Positions 16,481 through 26,848 are shown, counted from the first letter of the stretch. The stretch: 64,000 nt of DNA from Chlorobiales bacterium (GCA_022360275.1 JAKSDC010000019.1:8501-72500); one strand, 5' to 3'. Notes: generated from the sequence alone by a model not told the origin. Numbers and translations: made by a program.

Positions 16481-16756
16481 ATGGAAAAAGGAAAACTACA
16501 GGAGTACTGGAAAACAAACCTCAAGTACCTGATCGGGCTGCTTGCGGTGTGGTTTGTTGTGTCTTACGGTTTCGGGATTTTGCTTGCCGAACCGCTCGAT
16601 GTAATCCGTTTCCCTGAATGGACCGGCGGCGGGGGCTTCAAGGTAGGCTTCTGGTTCGCCCAGCAAGGTTCGATCTATGTTTTTGTCATCCTGATTTTCG
16701 TGTATGTCAGCCTGATGAACCGGCTGGATAAAAAGTATGACGTACACGAGGATTAA
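16481..16756 (+). CDS. Sodium:solute symporter small subunit (DUF4212)
   Basis: This 91-residue membrane protein has two hydrophobic segments, at about 16-36 and 62-81 (LIGLLAVWFVVSYGFGILL and SIYVFVILIFVYVSL). It ends with the charged tail RLDKKYDVHED. It matches the DUF4212 family that accompanies VC_2705-type sodium:solute symporters. The large subunit follows after 46 bases. It is expected in the inner membrane and probably helps assembly or coupling of the transporter. The upstream region carries the palindrome at 16370-16391. Confidence 0.88.
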   Translation: MEKGKLQEYWKTNLKYLIGLLAVWFVVSYGFGILLAEPLDVIRFPEWTGGGGFKVGFWFAQQGSIYVFVILIFVYVSLMNRLDKKYDVHED

Positions 16757-16802
16757 CCATCCCGATGCAGTTCTTCTCAACAATCATTAACAAAAAAACA
16801 TT

Positions 16803-18578
16803 ATGGATGTACAAGCGTGGACGTATCTTATCGTCGGTTTGACTTTTGCGCTCTATATCGGCATTGCAATATGGGCAAAGGCTGGATCTACTAAAGAATT
16901 TTACGTAGCGGGTGCCGGCGTTCCCCCTTTGGCAAACGGCATGGCAACTGCAGCTGACTGGATGTCGGCAGCATCGTTTATTTCAATGGCCGGTCTGATC
17001 TCTTTCATGGGATATGACGGCTCCATCTACCTGATGGGCTGGACCGGCGGCTATGTGCTACTCGCCCTGCTTCTCGCCCCGTATCTCAGAAAATTCGGAA
17101 AGTTCACCGTTCCTGATTTTGTCGGTGACCGTTACTATTCCAACACAGCAAGAACCGTCGCCGTTATCTGCGCGATTTTTGTTTCCTTCACCTACGTTGC
17201 AGGGCAGATGCGCGGGGTTGGCGTGGTGTTCTCGAGATTTCTTGAAGTACCGATCAACATCGGTATTCTCATCGGTATGGGCATCGTGTTTTTCTATGCT
17301 GTACTTGGCGGTATGAAAGGCATTACCTACACCCAGGTTGCCCAGTATTGCGTCCTCATCTTTGCATACATGGTTCCGGCTATCTTTATAGCAATCCAGA
17401 TTACCGGCACACCCCTTCCCCAGCAAGGCTTCGGAAGTATGCTTACCCCTGAATACGGAGGAGGCTACCTGCTCGACAAACTCGACGGCCTTCACCGGGA
17501 ACTTGGTTTTACCGCTTACACTGAAGGCAGCAAGCCCATGATCGATGTTTTCTTCATCACCTTCGCACTAATGGTCGGTACTGCCGGCCTCCCGCACGTC
17601 ATTGTCCGATTCTTCACCGTTCCGAAAGTTCGCGATGCACGTGTTTCAGCAGGCTGGGCGCTTGTCTTTATCGCCTTGCTTTATACCACCGCTCCCGCGG
17701 TTGCGGCATTCGCTCGCTATAATCTTATCACCACCGTCAGCAACACCCAGTATATCAATCTCCCTTCATGGTTCAAGACATGGGAAGGAACCGGTCTGAT
17801 TGCCTGGGTCGACAAAAACGATGACGGTGCGGTTCAGTACGTCAAAGGCAAGGCATTCGAGGGCAAGCCGGTATTTGTGAAAGGCAAGGGCGCTGAGGGT
17901 CAGCGACTCATTTCCAACGAGCTTACCAATAACAGGAACGAGCTGTATATCGACCGCGATATCATGGTTCTGGCAAACCCTGAAATCGCAAATCTTCCGG
18001 CATGGGTTATTGCCCTTGTCGCTGCCGGCGGACTTGCCGCTGCGCTCTCGACAGCTGCCGGTTTGCTTCTGGTTATCTCGACCTCTGTCGCACATGACCT
18101 GATTAAAAAACAGTTCAACCCTGACCTTTCCGAAAAAGCAGAGGTGACAATCGCACGTATTTCCGTTGCCTGTGCGGTTCTGATTGCTGGCTATTTCGGT
18201 ATCAATCCTCCAGGCTTCGTGGCCCAGGTTGTTGCTTTCGCGTTCGGTCTTGCCGCATCGTCGTTCTTCCCGGTCATTATCATGGGTATTTTCTACAAAC
18301 GAATGAACAAGGAAGGCGCAATCGCAGGAATGCTGTCCGGTATCGGCTTTACCGCAGCATACATTATCTATTTCAAATTCATCAACCCGGCTGCGAATAT
18401 TTCGGATAACTGGCTCTTCGGTATTTCACCTGAAGGAATCGGTACGGTAGGTATGATTATCAACTTTATCGTGAGCTTCATTGTGGCAAAAATCACGCCT
18501 GCACCGCCGGAAGACATTCAGGAACTGGTTGACAGCCTGAGATATCCGAAAGGAGCTGGAGAAGCTTCGATGCACTGA
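16803..18578 (+). CDS. Sodium:solute symporter large subunit (VC_2705 subfamily, ActP-like)
   Basis: The 591-residue protein is a solute:sodium symporter (SSS family) with about thirteen hydrophobic segments. The early segment AADWMSAASFISMAGLISFMGYDG is typical of acetate-permease-like members. A soluble insertion lies at about 320-390 (WVDKNDDGAVQYVKGKAF and following). It pairs with the DUF4212 small subunit upstream and is closed by a terminator at 18601. In other bacteria related systems carry acetate or other short monocarboxylates. Acetate uptake would fit a green sulfur bacterium that photoassimilates acetate, but the substrate is not provable here. Confidence 0.88.
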   Translation: MDVQAWTYLIVGLTFALYIGIAIWAKAGSTKEFYVAGAGVPPLANGMATAADWMSAASFISMAGLISFMGYDGSIYLMGWTGGYVLLALLLAPYLRKFGKFTVPDFVGDRYYSNTARTVAVICAIFVSFTYVAGQMRGVGVVFSRFLEVPINIGILIGMGIVFFYAVLGGMKGITYTQVAQYCVLIFAYMVPAIFIAIQITGTPLPQQGFGSMLTPEYGGGYLLDKLDGLHRELGFTAYTEGSKPMIDVFFITFALMVGTAGLPHVIVRFFTVPKVRDARVSAGWALVFIALLYTTAPAVAAFARYNLITTVSNTQYINLPSWFKTWEGTGLIAWVDKNDDGAVQYVKGKAFEGKPVFVKGKGAEGQRLISNELTNNRNELYIDRDIMVLANPEIANLPAWVIALVAAGGLAAALSTAAGLLLVISTSVAHDLIKKQFNPDLSEKAEVTIARISVACAVLIAGYFGINPPGFVAQVVAFAFGLAASSFFPVIIMGIFYKRMNKEGAIAGMLSGIGFTAAYIIYFKFINPAANISDNWLFGISPEGIGTVGMIINFIVSFIVAKITPAPPEDIQELVDSLRYPKGAGEASMH

Positions 18579-18600
18579 GGCATTCAGGATCTTGTTCAGG

Positions 18601-18630
18601 AAAAGGCGCGGTTTCTCAACTGCGCCTTTT
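18601..18630 (+). terminator. Rho-independent terminator after the symporter operon
   Basis: AAAAGGCGC at 18601-18609 pairs with GCGCCTTTT at 18622-18630, with further loop pairing. It is followed by TCATTT, 23 bases past the stop codon. Confidence 0.85.
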
Positions 18631-18746
18631 TCATTTCCCGTACTGGATCTACAACAGCTTTGGCCACATGGGCCGTATAAGACCCCCAGCGGAAACCATT
18701 TATTTTCCACCTTGGTTCTTGAATTTCCAACCGCTCACCGTGATCG

Positions 18747-20693
18747 ATGATGGAAGAACCCGACAAAGGCCCAGTGAACAGGAAAAAAACAAAGCTTGAC
18801 CAAAAAGCCGCTGCCCTGCCATCCGCACCCGGAGTTTACCAGTTTAAAAACTCTTCGGGAAAAGTAATCTATGTGGGAAAAGCAAAAAGCCTTCGGTCAA
18901 GGGTTCGATCGTATTTCGGCAACAGCAATCAGTTTTACGGAAAAACCCGGATTCTCGTCAATCATATCGCCGACCTTGAAGTCATCATTACCTCGTCCGA
19001 AGTTGAAGCCCTGATCCTTGAAAACAATCTCATCAAGAAGTTTAAACCCCGCTACAATATCAATCTCAAGGATGATAAAACCTATCCTTACCTGGTCATA
19101 ACCAGGGAGCCTTTCCCGAGAATATTCCTTACAAGACAGTTAAAAAATGACGGGTCGAGATATTTCGGACCATATACCGAAGCCCGCCAGCTTCGATCGG
19201 TGCTCGAACTGATCAGTTCGATATTCCAGGTCAGGAGCTGCAAGCTCAAACTGACCGCGGAAAATATTGAACGAAAGAAATTCACGGTTTGCCTGGATTA
19301 CCACATTCATAAATGCAAAGGACCCTGTGAAGGATTTCAGTCTGAAACCGAGTACAACATTATGATCTCTGAAGTTGTCAGGCTTTTGAAAGGCAAGACT
19401 GCAGAGCTGACCCGCTCACTCACGGAAGAAATGTACCGGTGCGCAGAACAGTTGAAGTTCGAACAGGCTGCCGAGCTGAAAATGCAGATCAACGGATTGA
19501 AAAAATATGCTGAGCGCCAGAAAATCGTTACAACCGACCCGATTGATCGCGATGTTTTCGGAATAGCGAGACAGAGAGACGATGCCTGTGGAGTTGTCTT
19601 TAAAATCCGCGAAGGCAAACTGCTGGGGTCACAAAGAATGTATTTCTCGAATACGGAAGACGAACCCTTTGCAACACTGCTGTCGAAGTTTCTCGAAAAA
19701 TACTATCTGGAAACCCCTGACCTCGTCCCGCAGGAAATTTTCACACAGGCCCCCCTGGCTGAAGAAGAATGGAAAGCTCTTCATACACTGCTTTCAAACA
19801 CAAACAGACACGATAGGCCAGGCGGCAAAACAATACGCTTCATAACACCGCAACGGGGAGAAAAAGCCAAGCTTGTAGAGATGTGCGAGGAAAATGCCCG
19901 TCACCATTTGCAGGAATATTTGACGGAAAAACAGAAGCGCGGTGAAATTGCGCGGCAACATCCTGCCCTGGATGCTTTACAGAAAAACCTTCATCTGGAA
20001 CATACTCCCAGACGAATCGAGTGTTTCGACAACTCACATTTTCAGGGCAGTGATTACACCAGTTCCATGATATGCTTTATCGACGGGAAGCCCAGAAAAT
20101 CCGAATACAGAAAATTCAAATTGCGGAGCATGAAAGGCTCCGACGACTATGCGGCAATGCATGAAGCGCTGGTACGCCGCTATAGCGGAAAGCTTTCGAA
20201 AGAACTTCCGATGCCTGACCTTGTCGTGATCGACGGCGGAAAAGGTCAGGTTAACGTTGCCTGGAAAACCCTTGCCGACATGGAAATCAACGTGCCGGTC
20301 ATCGGCCTTGCAAAACGTCTTGAAGAAATCCACCTTCCTGGCGTCAGTGATCCTTTTAACCTTCCAAAAACTTCACCGGCTCTTAAGCTTCTGCAGAGGC
20401 TGCGGGATGAAGCACACCGATTCGCCATAAATTACCACCGGAAATTAAGAGCCGCACGCACGCTGAAAACGTCCCTGACCGACATTCCCGGTATAGGAGA
20501 AAAAAGCGCCATGAAACTTTTGGAAAAATTCGGCTCGATCGAACAGGTCGCAAAGGCTTCCCGGGAAGAGCTTCGGGAAATAACCGGCCGGAAAACCGCA
20601 GAGACGATCCTGAATTTTTTCAATGAGCCGGACACATCCGAAAACAACGATGACAGGGAACAGCTCACAGGAAACAATGGATTCAAAACCTGA
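18747..20693 (+). CDS. uvrC: Excinuclease ABC subunit C
   Basis: UvrC makes the two incisions in nucleotide excision repair after UvrAB mark a lesion. The 648-residue protein has the GIY-YIG nuclease domain at about 28-110 (PGVYQF, then VIYVGKAKSLRSRVRSYF). A UVR motif for UvrB contact is at about 222-257. A C-terminal RNase H-like endonuclease region contains ECFDNSH and VVIDGGKGQV, and helix-hairpin-helix motifs lie at about 575-625 (IPGIGEKSAMKLLEKFGS). The ATG at 18747 is followed at once by a second ATG, and either could be used. The gene lies after the symporter terminator and is probably transcribed alone. Confidence 0.97.
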   Translation: MMEEPDKGPVNRKKTKLDQKAAALPSAPGVYQFKNSSGKVIYVGKAKSLRSRVRSYFGNSNQFYGKTRILVNHIADLEVIITSSEVEALILENNLIKKFKPRYNINLKDDKTYPYLVITREPFPRIFLTRQLKNDGSRYFGPYTEARQLRSVLELISSIFQVRSCKLKLTAENIERKKFTVCLDYHIHKCKGPCEGFQSETEYNIMISEVVRLLKGKTAELTRSLTEEMYRCAEQLKFEQAAELKMQINGLKKYAERQKIVTTDPIDRDVFGIARQRDDACGVVFKIREGKLLGSQRMYFSNTEDEPFATLLSKFLEKYYLETPDLVPQEIFTQAPLAEEEWKALHTLLSNTNRHDRPGGKTIRFITPQRGEKAKLVEMCEENARHHLQEYLTEKQKRGEIARQHPALDALQKNLHLEHTPRRIECFDNSHFQGSDYTSSMICFIDGKPRKSEYRKFKLRSMKGSDDYAAMHEALVRRYSGKLSKELPMPDLVVIDGGKGQVNVAWKTLADMEINVPVIGLAKRLEEIHLPGVSDPFNLPKTSPALKLLQRLRDEAHRFAINYHRKLRAARTLKTSLTDIPGIGEKSAMKLLEKFGSIEQVAKASREELREITGRKTAETILNFFNEPDTSENNDDREQLTGNNGFKT

Positions 20694-20810
20694 ACAGGAT
20701 TATTCAGAAGGGTTTTATGAGAAGCTCTCTTTTTGCAAAAAATTCTTGTATATTTGTTTTGACATGTAGCAGAAGGAAACGAAGAAACGAAGAAATTATA
20801 CTCTACATCT

Positions 20811-22211
20811 ATGAGCTTCCTTGACTTCTTTGATGAAGGCGGCAATTATGACACGAACGGTTCTTTCAGAAAAATTCAACTTGACGATCTCGATCTAACA
20901 TCCATATATGATAGTGAAGAACTGATTGAAGTAATCAACCAGTTCAATGATGAGGGAAAGCATCAGGAAGCACTGACTGTCGCCCGTCATTTAGCCGAAA
21001 CCGCTTCCTATAATGCAGAATCCTGGTTTCATCTGGGAAACTGTTTGACCGTCAACGGCATCTTTGATGACGCAAAAAGGGCATTTACAAAAGCTGCTCT
21101 GCTTAGTCCGGCAGACAGTGAAATGATACTCAACCTTGCCCTTGCGCACTTCAATACAGCCGACTACCAGGCCGCTCTTGACAAACTTGATTCCATTGTT
21201 TTCGACTCATCTCTCGAAAAGGAATTGTATTTCTACCGTGGGCTTATCCTGCAGAAACTGGAGCGGTACAAAGAGTCTGAACAGCACCTTGAAAAATGCC
21301 TTAGCCTGGCACCTGATTTTACCGAGGCCTGGTATGAGCTTGCTTTCTGCAAGGATGTGCTCGGAAAAATGGAGGAAAGTTCTGTCTGTTATCAAAAAAC
21401 CATTGACCAGGACCCTTACAATGTCAACGCATGGTACAACAAGGGACTTGTTCTCAGCAAACTGAAAAAATACGATGAAGCCCTCGAGTGTTACGATATG
21501 GCAATTGCTATCGCTGATGATTTCAGCTCTGCGTGGTACAATCGGGCGAACGTATTGGCAATTACAGGCAAAATAGAAGAAGCTGCCGAAAGCTATCTTA
21601 AAACCATTGAATTCGAGCCTGACGACATCAATGCACTATACAATCTGGGCATTGCTTACGAGGAACTGGAAGAATACGACAATGCCATCTCTCACTATTC
21701 GCGCTGTATAGAACTGAAACCGGATTTCGCGGACGCATGGTTTGCCCTGGCCTGCTGCTATGAAGCCGACAAGGCATACGACAAGGCGCTGCAATCTATC
21801 AATCGCGCACTTGAGCATATTCCCGGTTCGATCGATTTCCTTCTTTTGAAAGCAGAGATTTATTACAATATGGAGCAACTGGATCTCTCGATTCAAACCT
21901 ATGAGAAGATCCTTGAACTGGAAGCCGAATCTCCACAGATATGGCTTGATTATGCTCTTGTCCTGCGTGAAGCCTCCCGGTATACCGAATCAATCAGCGC
22001 TCTTGAGAAATCACTGCAGCTCCAGCCACAGTCTGCCGACGCACATTTTGAAATAGCAGCTACATATTTCGCTCTTGGCGATAAAAAAAGCACTATCAGT
22101 GCGCTGACAAAAGCGTTCACGATCGATCCCGGCAAAAAGCAGCTTTTCAAAAACGCTTTCCCTGAACTGTACAATCAGGATTCCATTCGTAAAATACTGG
22201 GAATAATCTGA
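20811..22211 (+). CDS. TPR-repeat protein, about ten tandem repeats
   Basis: After an acidic N-terminus of about 40 residues, the 466-residue protein is a continuous series of 34-residue tetratricopeptide repeats (for example AWYNKGLVLSKLKKYDEALE and ALYNLGIAYEELEEYDNAIS). It has no signal peptide or membrane segment, so it is likely cytoplasmic. TPR solenoids scaffold protein complexes; the partner is unknown. It starts 117 bases after uvrC and is followed 18 bases later by aroE, so it may be transcribed with aroE and lspA. Very acidic composition is notable. Confidence 0.9.
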   Translation: MSFLDFFDEGGNYDTNGSFRKIQLDDLDLTSIYDSEELIEVINQFNDEGKHQEALTVARHLAETASYNAESWFHLGNCLTVNGIFDDAKRAFTKAALLSPADSEMILNLALAHFNTADYQAALDKLDSIVFDSSLEKELYFYRGLILQKLERYKESEQHLEKCLSLAPDFTEAWYELAFCKDVLGKMEESSVCYQKTIDQDPYNVNAWYNKGLVLSKLKKYDEALECYDMAIAIADDFSSAWYNRANVLAITGKIEEAAESYLKTIEFEPDDINALYNLGIAYEELEEYDNAISHYSRCIELKPDFADAWFALACCYEADKAYDKALQSINRALEHIPGSIDFLLLKAEIYYNMEQLDLSIQTYEKILELEAESPQIWLDYALVLREASRYTESISALEKSLQLQPQSADAHFEIAATYFALGDKKSTISALTKAFTIDPGKKQLFKNAFPELYNQDSIRKILGII

Positions 22212-22229
22212 GCACCGGTACCTGATTGT

Positions 22230-23111
22230 ATGCACAGCGCAAAAAAAATCCTCGGACTGATTGGAAGAAACGTTGACTATTCCTATTCACCTTATATTCA
22301 CAACACAGCTGCAGAAATCCTGCAGCTGCCCTATTATTATACGATTTTCAATATCCCGTCCCCCGATCTCGTCCCCCCGGCCCTTGAAGGTGCAAAAGCA
22401 CTCGGCATAGCAGGCTTCAATGTCACCATTCCTTACAAGCAGAACGTTGCTGCCTGCATGGATAAACTTTCTCCTGAAGCAGAAGCTGTTGGCGCGGTCA
22501 ATACCATCGTCAATCATGCCGGAACGCTTGTTGGCTACAATACGGATATTGCCGGAATCATCACACCTCTCGAGCCATACAGGTCCATGATAGAAGGTCA
22601 GCCGATCGGGATTTTTGGCAATGGGGGAGCTGCGATGGCTGCGGTCGAAGCCCTGAACAGTCATTTTCGTTCCTCGGTCGTTCACCTGTTTACCAGAAAC
22701 CGGGAAAAAGGCCGGGCGCTTTGCAATCATTTCCGCCAGAAAACTCCTCCGGTATCTTTTTCAATCCACCCATTTAATGACTATTCGGCTCTCAGCCGCT
22801 GCAAACTCCTGATCAACGCTACGCCAATAGGCACAAAAGGCGTGGATCCCGGAAACAGCAACAGCATCATCCCCCCCGGAACGGAGGCAATCCACCGCGG
22901 CCAGATTATTTTCGATATGGTTTACAATCCCATGGAAACCCGGTTGCTGAAAACAGCCCGCGAGGCTGGTGCAGTAACGATTCCGGGAATCGATATGCTT
23001 ATCGGTCAAGCATCCCGTTCATTCGAGATCTGGACGGGGAAACCAATGCCCTCCGGACCGGTGAAAGAAAGGCTCCTGAAAATGCTCGATGCAGACAGCC
23101 GACCGTCCTGA
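22230..23111 (+). CDS. aroE: Shikimate dehydrogenase
   Basis: AroE reduces 3-dehydroshikimate to shikimate with NADPH in aromatic amino acid synthesis. The 293-residue protein shows the substrate-binding motif YSYSPYIHN near residue 15, the catalytic Lys in [10 protein letters not shown], and [22 protein letters not shown]. The nucleotide-binding [16 protein letters not shown] replaces the more common GxGGAA with GNGGAA. The C-terminal [20 protein letters not shown] is also family-typical. It lies 18 bases after the TPR gene and 40 bases before lspA. Confidence 0.95.
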   Translation: MHSAKKILGLIGRNVDYSYSPYIHNTAAEILQLPYYYTIFNIPSPDLVPPALEGAKALGIAGFNVTIPYKQNVAACMDKLSPEAEAVGAVNTIVNHAGTLVGYNTDIAGIITPLEPYRSMIEGQPIGIFGNGGAAMAAVEALNSHFRSSVVHLFTRNREKGRALCNHFRQKTPPVSFSIHPFNDYSALSRCKLLINATPIGTKGVDPGNSNSIIPPGTEAIHRGQIIFDMVYNPMETRLLKTAREAGAVTIPGIDMLIGQASRSFEIWTGKPMPSGPVKERLLKMLDADSRPS

Positions 23112-23151
23112 CGAACCATAATTCCTATGATAATACCTTATCCACTCAATC

Positions 23152-23640
23152 ATGTTATTGTTGTTTATCGTTGCCTCCCTGGTTGTCCTCCTCGACCAGT
23201 TTACCAAACAGCTTGCAGTCAATCATCTGATGCGGAACGAAAAGAGCATCGTACTTATAGCTGACTGGCTGAAACTTACCTATACGGAAAACAGCGGCAT
23301 TGCATTCGGTGTGTCTCTGGGGTCCCGAACGGCACTCATCATCATCACAGCGCTTATTCTTGTCGCCCTGCTTCTCTACGTTGTCTTATCAAAAAATCGT
23401 AAGCCGTCTTTTCTTATAACGTTCGGCCTTATTTTAGGCGGAGGTATCGGAAACCTTATCGACCGCGCAACAATCGGCAGAGTGGTCGATTTCATCCACG
23501 TGGACATCTATCAGGGATACCTTTTCGGGTCCTGGGTGTCACTATGGCCGGTTTTTAACGTTGCCGACTCCGCGATTACCGTCGGGGCCTGCGTTCTTTT
23601 GATTTTTTACAACAGGATCTTCAATACAGATGTTCGTTGA
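23152..23640 (+). CDS. lspA: Lipoprotein signal peptidase (signal peptidase II)
   Basis: LspA cuts signal peptides from diacylated prolipoproteins in the inner membrane. The 162-residue protein has four hydrophobic segments and all the family boxes: [37 protein letters not shown] and the catalytic pair of aspartates in VVDFIHV and [11 protein letters not shown]. Its end overlaps the tatD start by 11 bases, so the two are likely coupled. It follows aroE after 40 bases. Confidence 0.96.
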   Translation: MLLLFIVASLVVLLDQFTKQLAVNHLMRNEKSIVLIADWLKLTYTENSGIAFGVSLGSRTALIIITALILVALLLYVVLSKNRKPSFLITFGLILGGGIGNLIDRATIGRVVDFIHVDIYQGYLFGSWVSLWPVFNVADSAITVGACVLLIFYNRIFNTDVR

Positions 23641-24433
23641 CGTCCACTGCCATCTCTCCTTTCCTGACTTTGACAACGATCGGAACGCCGTTATCGACCG
23701 GCTACAGGAACACAACATCTCTTTGCTCATCGATCCCGGCACCGACCCGGCAACAAGTAAACGCTCGATTGAACTGTCGACTTTTTACAAATTTATTTAC
23801 CCGACGGTCGGACTGCACCCGCACGATGTTACCGACATGGTGCCTGAACAGACTTTCAGTGAGCTCGAGACTCTTGCAGCATCACCACGGGTGGTCGGCA
23901 TAGGAGAAATCGGTCTCGATTATCACTATCATGATCACCACCCCGAGCAGCAAAAAGCTGTATTTCGCATCATGCTCCGACTTGCAAAAAAACTTGATCT
24001 ACCCGCGGTAATCCATAGCAGAGACGCGTGGGAAGACACTCTGAATATCCTCAATGAGGAAAAATGCTCGAATCTCCGGGGTATGATGCATTGTTTTTCA
24101 GGCAATACTGAAATTGCCCGTGAATGTATACGGCTCGGGTTTAAAATATCTGTCCCCGGCACCCTTACCTATAAAAAGTCCTCTCTTCCAACTGTTGTCC
24201 ATGACCTCGATATACAAGACCTCCTTACCGAAACAGATGCCCCTTGGCTTGCGCCTGTTCCTTTCAGAGGAAAACGTAACGAACCGTCCCATGTGCGGTT
24301 CGTTGCGCAAAAAATTGCGGAAATCAAAGACCTTCCGCTTGAAACAACCGCCGGAATCATAAAAAGCACCGCACTTGATTTGTTTTCTCTTTCAGCAACC
24401 AGCGACAAACACCGGGAAAAAAGAAATCCGTGA
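23630..24433 (+). CDS. tatD: TatD-family metal-dependent DNase
   Basis: The 267-residue protein has the TatD amidohydrolase metal ligands in order: DVHCHLSF near the start, [24 protein letters not shown] and [10 protein letters not shown]. These enzymes are 3'-5' exonucleases acting on single-stranded DNA and RNA, and some act on D-aminoacyl-tRNA. It overlaps lspA by 11 bases. The length is normal for the family. The common YcfH/YabD/TatD subtypes cannot be separated by eye, so the symbol is given at family level. Confidence 0.9.
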   Translation: MFVDVHCHLSFPDFDNDRNAVIDRLQEHNISLLIDPGTDPATSKRSIELSTFYKFIYPTVGLHPHDVTDMVPEQTFSELETLAASPRVVGIGEIGLDYHYHDHHPEQQKAVFRIMLRLAKKLDLPAVIHSRDAWEDTLNILNEEKCSNLRGMMHCFSGNTEIARECIRLGFKISVPGTLTYKKSSLPTVVHDLDIQDLLTETDAPWLAPVPFRGKRNEPSHVRFVAQKIAEIKDLPLETTAGIIKSTALDLFSLSATSDKHREKRNP

Positions 24434-24483
24434 GGCTTTGAAATGCGGAGAGACTTGCTTAGGTTGCTCATCAAGGTTTACAA

Positions 24484-25224
24484 ATGTATCCCGGCAAAAT
24501 AAAAGCCCTTGAAATGGAACCGTCAGAGCAGAAACCCGAAAAAGAGATACCATCGATTGAAACCTCCGGCCATGAAGAAAAGCTTGAACGGCTGGTCGAT
24601 TTTTTGTTACTCAATAAAAATCTCATCATTGCGGTAACTGTCGGCGTCCTTGCCGCTGGCGCAGGTCTCTTTTTCTATCAGCAGCAGCACCGGACAACTG
24701 AAGCTTCGGCTTACCGCCTGTTATCCGCTGCCGAGTCGGTTGCCGATGCAGGAAACTGGCAACTGGCAATCGATGGAAACGATTCCATAAAAGGTCTCAG
24801 ACAGATTGTTAAGGAATACGGATCGACCCCGAGCGGCAACCGGGCAAAAATCCTTATCGGAGACAGCTTTCTCGCTTTAGGAAAAATTGATTCCTCTTTA
24901 TCATACTACCAGGAATATGCTGGAAAAAACCCTGATCTTGCCGCTTCGGCAATAGCCGGTGAAGCTACATGCCACCTCCTTAACCAGGAATTTTCCGAAG
25001 CCGCAGCTGCGTTTGAAAAAGCATCCGAAACAGCGGAAAACCAGGCTCTCAAAGCCTCATACCTTTCGGATGCGGCAGACACGTATCGGTTGAATGGCAG
25101 TATAGACAAAGCAGTTGATCTTTATAAACAGGTCATTCGGCAATATCCGGGTTTTGCCGCCACGGCAAATGCACAGGAATCCCTGCTTGCGCTTGCCGGA
25201 AAAACAGGCAACGTTGATCTGTAG
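24484..25224 (+). CDS. Membrane-anchored TPR protein (YfgM/tol-pal-like)
   Basis: The 246-residue protein has an acidic N-terminal tail, one hydrophobic segment at about 53-74 (NLIIAVTVGVLAAGAGLFFY) and a periplasmic C-terminal region with TPR-like helices. Examples are SGNRAKILIGDSFLALGKID and KASYLSDAADTYRLNGSIDK. The architecture resembles YfgM, an inner-membrane anchored TPR chaperone partner. A cyclophilin gene follows 30 bases later, which would suit a role in envelope protein folding. The start at 24484 could instead be the ATG at 24514. No catalytic motif is present. Confidence 0.75.
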   Translation: MYPGKIKALEMEPSEQKPEKEIPSIETSGHEEKLERLVDFLLLNKNLIIAVTVGVLAAGAGLFFYQQQHRTTEASAYRLLSAAESVADAGNWQLAIDGNDSIKGLRQIVKEYGSTPSGNRAKILIGDSFLALGKIDSSLSYYQEYAGKNPDLAASAIAGEATCHLLNQEFSEAAAAFEKASETAENQALKASYLSDAADTYRLNGSIDKAVDLYKQVIRQYPGFAATANAQESLLALAGKTGNVDL

Positions 25225-25254
25225 AACAAACCACAACCAATTATACACCAGAAA

Positions 25255-25743
25255 ATGAGCACCAAATACAAGATTAAAACGAACCTTGGCGATATTACCG
25301 TATCCCTCTATGACGATACCCCTCAGCATAAGGAAAACTTCGAAAAGCTTGTCGATGAAAAGTACTATGACGGCATTCGCTTTCACCGGGTCATCGAAGG
25401 ATTCATGATCCAGACCGGAGACCCGCTTTCGCGTAGCGATGACAACCGTATGCTGCACGGCACGGGTGGACCGGATTATCGTATTCCGGCGGAGCTTAAA
25501 CATCCTAACGAGAAAGGGAGCCTTGCAGCCGCAAGAGACAATAATCCTCAAAAAGCATCTTCCGGCAGCCAGTTTTACATCAACCAGGCTGACAATGATT
25601 TTCTGGACGGTGAATATACCGTTTTCGGCAAGGTAACCGACGGGATCGATGTTGTAGATACAATCGCTGCCGTTGAGACGGATTTCAATGACAACCCCGT
25701 TGACCCGGTGACCATTGAGACCATCGAGATAATCCAGGCCTGA
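25255..25743 (+). CDS. Cyclophilin-type peptidyl-prolyl cis-trans isomerase
   Basis: This 162-residue single-domain cyclophilin speeds cis-trans isomerisation of proline bonds. The catalytic and substrate region reads FHRVIEGFMIQTGDPLS near residue 45, and ASSGSQFYINQADNDFLDGE with VFGKVTDGIDVVD follow. It has no signal peptide, so it should be cytoplasmic unless exported in another way. It follows the membrane TPR gene by 30 bases and is probably in the same transcript. The E. coli PpiA/PpiB distinction cannot be made with confidence, so no symbol is given. Confidence 0.93.
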   Translation: MSTKYKIKTNLGDITVSLYDDTPQHKENFEKLVDEKYYDGIRFHRVIEGFMIQTGDPLSRSDDNRMLHGTGGPDYRIPAELKHPNEKGSLAAARDNNPQKASSGSQFYINQADNDFLDGEYTVFGKVTDGIDVVDTIAAVETDFNDNPVDPVTIETIEIIQA

Positions 25744-25895
25744 GCTGAAACAGCCTATGTCACGGCTTGCCGACAAATAATCGAAAACAGCATTGGACAA
25801 AAGCCGCTATTCAATAGTCGTTTCCATCCTGTTGCTGTTACAGGAAGATTGAAGAATCGCTCAATAGACCGTAAAAAAGAATTCGTCAGAGCAGA

Positions 25896-26591
25896 ATGGG
25901 TAGAATAGCACAAAATCTGCAGCAAATAGATGAAGAGATCCGGTCTGTTTGCAGCAAGGCCGGCAGGAACCCGTCCGATATACGTCTGATTGCTGTTTCG
26001 AAAACCAAACCCGCAGCACTGGTAAAGGAGGCCTATGATGCAGGCCAGCTGGATATCGGTGAAAGCTATGTCCAGGAGTTTCTCGAAAAACAGGGCTCTG
26101 AAAAGCTTTCAGGTCTTCCGTTACAATGGCATTTCATCGGACACCTTCAGTCAAACAAGGTGAAAGATATTGTCGGTAAAGTTTCCCTGATCCACGGCAT
26201 CGACAAAATCGGAACAGCACGGGAGTTGTCAAAACGGGCTTCAGCAAAAAACGTCGCAGCCGATTACCTCATCGAGATCAATACTTCCGGAGAAAGTTCA
26301 AAATTCGGCCTGTCCCCGGACGCACTCCTCTCTGAAGCCCCCTATTTTTTCGATCTCCCGAATATCCGTCTCAGAGGCCTCATGACTATTGCTTCGCCTG
26401 ACAGGAACAAGGCCAGAGAGGAGTTTCGTATGCTTGCCAAACTGCTTGAACAGCTTAAGAAAATTTCGCCCAGCCCGGCTCTTCTGACAGAACTTTCCAT
26501 GGGTATGAGTCAGGATTACGACATCGCCATCGAAGAGGGAACAACAATGATCCGTATAGGAACCGCCATCTTCGGATCACGGCAGCGATAA
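25896..26591 (+). CDS. yggS: YggS-family pyridoxal phosphate homeostasis protein
   Basis: The 231-residue protein is a single-domain PLP-binding TIM barrel of the YggS/PLPBP family, which buffers PLP and affects amino acid balance. The PLP lysine is Lys36 in LIAVSKTKP, the same number as in E. coli YggS. GESYVQEFLEK, HFIGHLQSNKVKDI and ELSMGMSQDYDIAIEEGTTMIRIGTAIFG are diagnostic. It is followed by a 257-base spacer with a candidate promoter for the aminotransferase operon, itself PLP dependent. Confidence 0.95.
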   Translation: MGRIAQNLQQIDEEIRSVCSKAGRNPSDIRLIAVSKTKPAALVKEAYDAGQLDIGESYVQEFLEKQGSEKLSGLPLQWHFIGHLQSNKVKDIVGKVSLIHGIDKIGTARELSKRASAKNVAADYLIEINTSGESSKFGLSPDALLSEAPYFFDLPNIRLRGLMTIASPDRNKAREEFRMLAKLLEQLKKISPSPALLTELSMGMSQDYDIAIEEGTTMIRIGTAIFGSRQR

Positions 26592-26750
26592 AAGAGAATT
26601 GCTGAACTGTTGCGCCGTATGCCGCGATGGCAGTGACCATCCATAAGGGTCTTTCTATGTATTGTCTGAAACCAATCAGCCATCTCGACCCGGCAATCAG
26701 AGCAAGGATACCGGGGCAATCGTCAAATATCACTTATTATCGAGCATAAT

Positions 26751-26779
26751 TTGAATCGGTCGGTTCAGGATTTTATATT
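26751..26779 (+). promoter_or_regulatory. Candidate sigma-70 promoter for the aminotransferase-PNP-mtnA operon
   Basis: TTGAAT at 26751-26756 and TATATT at 26774-26779 are spaced by 17 bases, close to consensus, about 70 bases before the aminotransferase start. Confidence 0.45.
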
Positions 26780-26848
26780 GCACGATTGATTATTTTGCAA
26801 AGTTTTTGCCCTTGAACCGAGGTCGTTAACGCCGGGGTCCGTTACCAT

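Noticed and set aside
20701..20810. Promoter with TTGACA at 20759 before the TPR gene
   Set aside because: The nearest TATACT is 32 bases away, far from the usual 17-base spacing.
25057..25800. 247-codon open frame on the minus strand
   Set aside because: It is antisense to the cyclophilin and membrane TPR genes and resembles no family.
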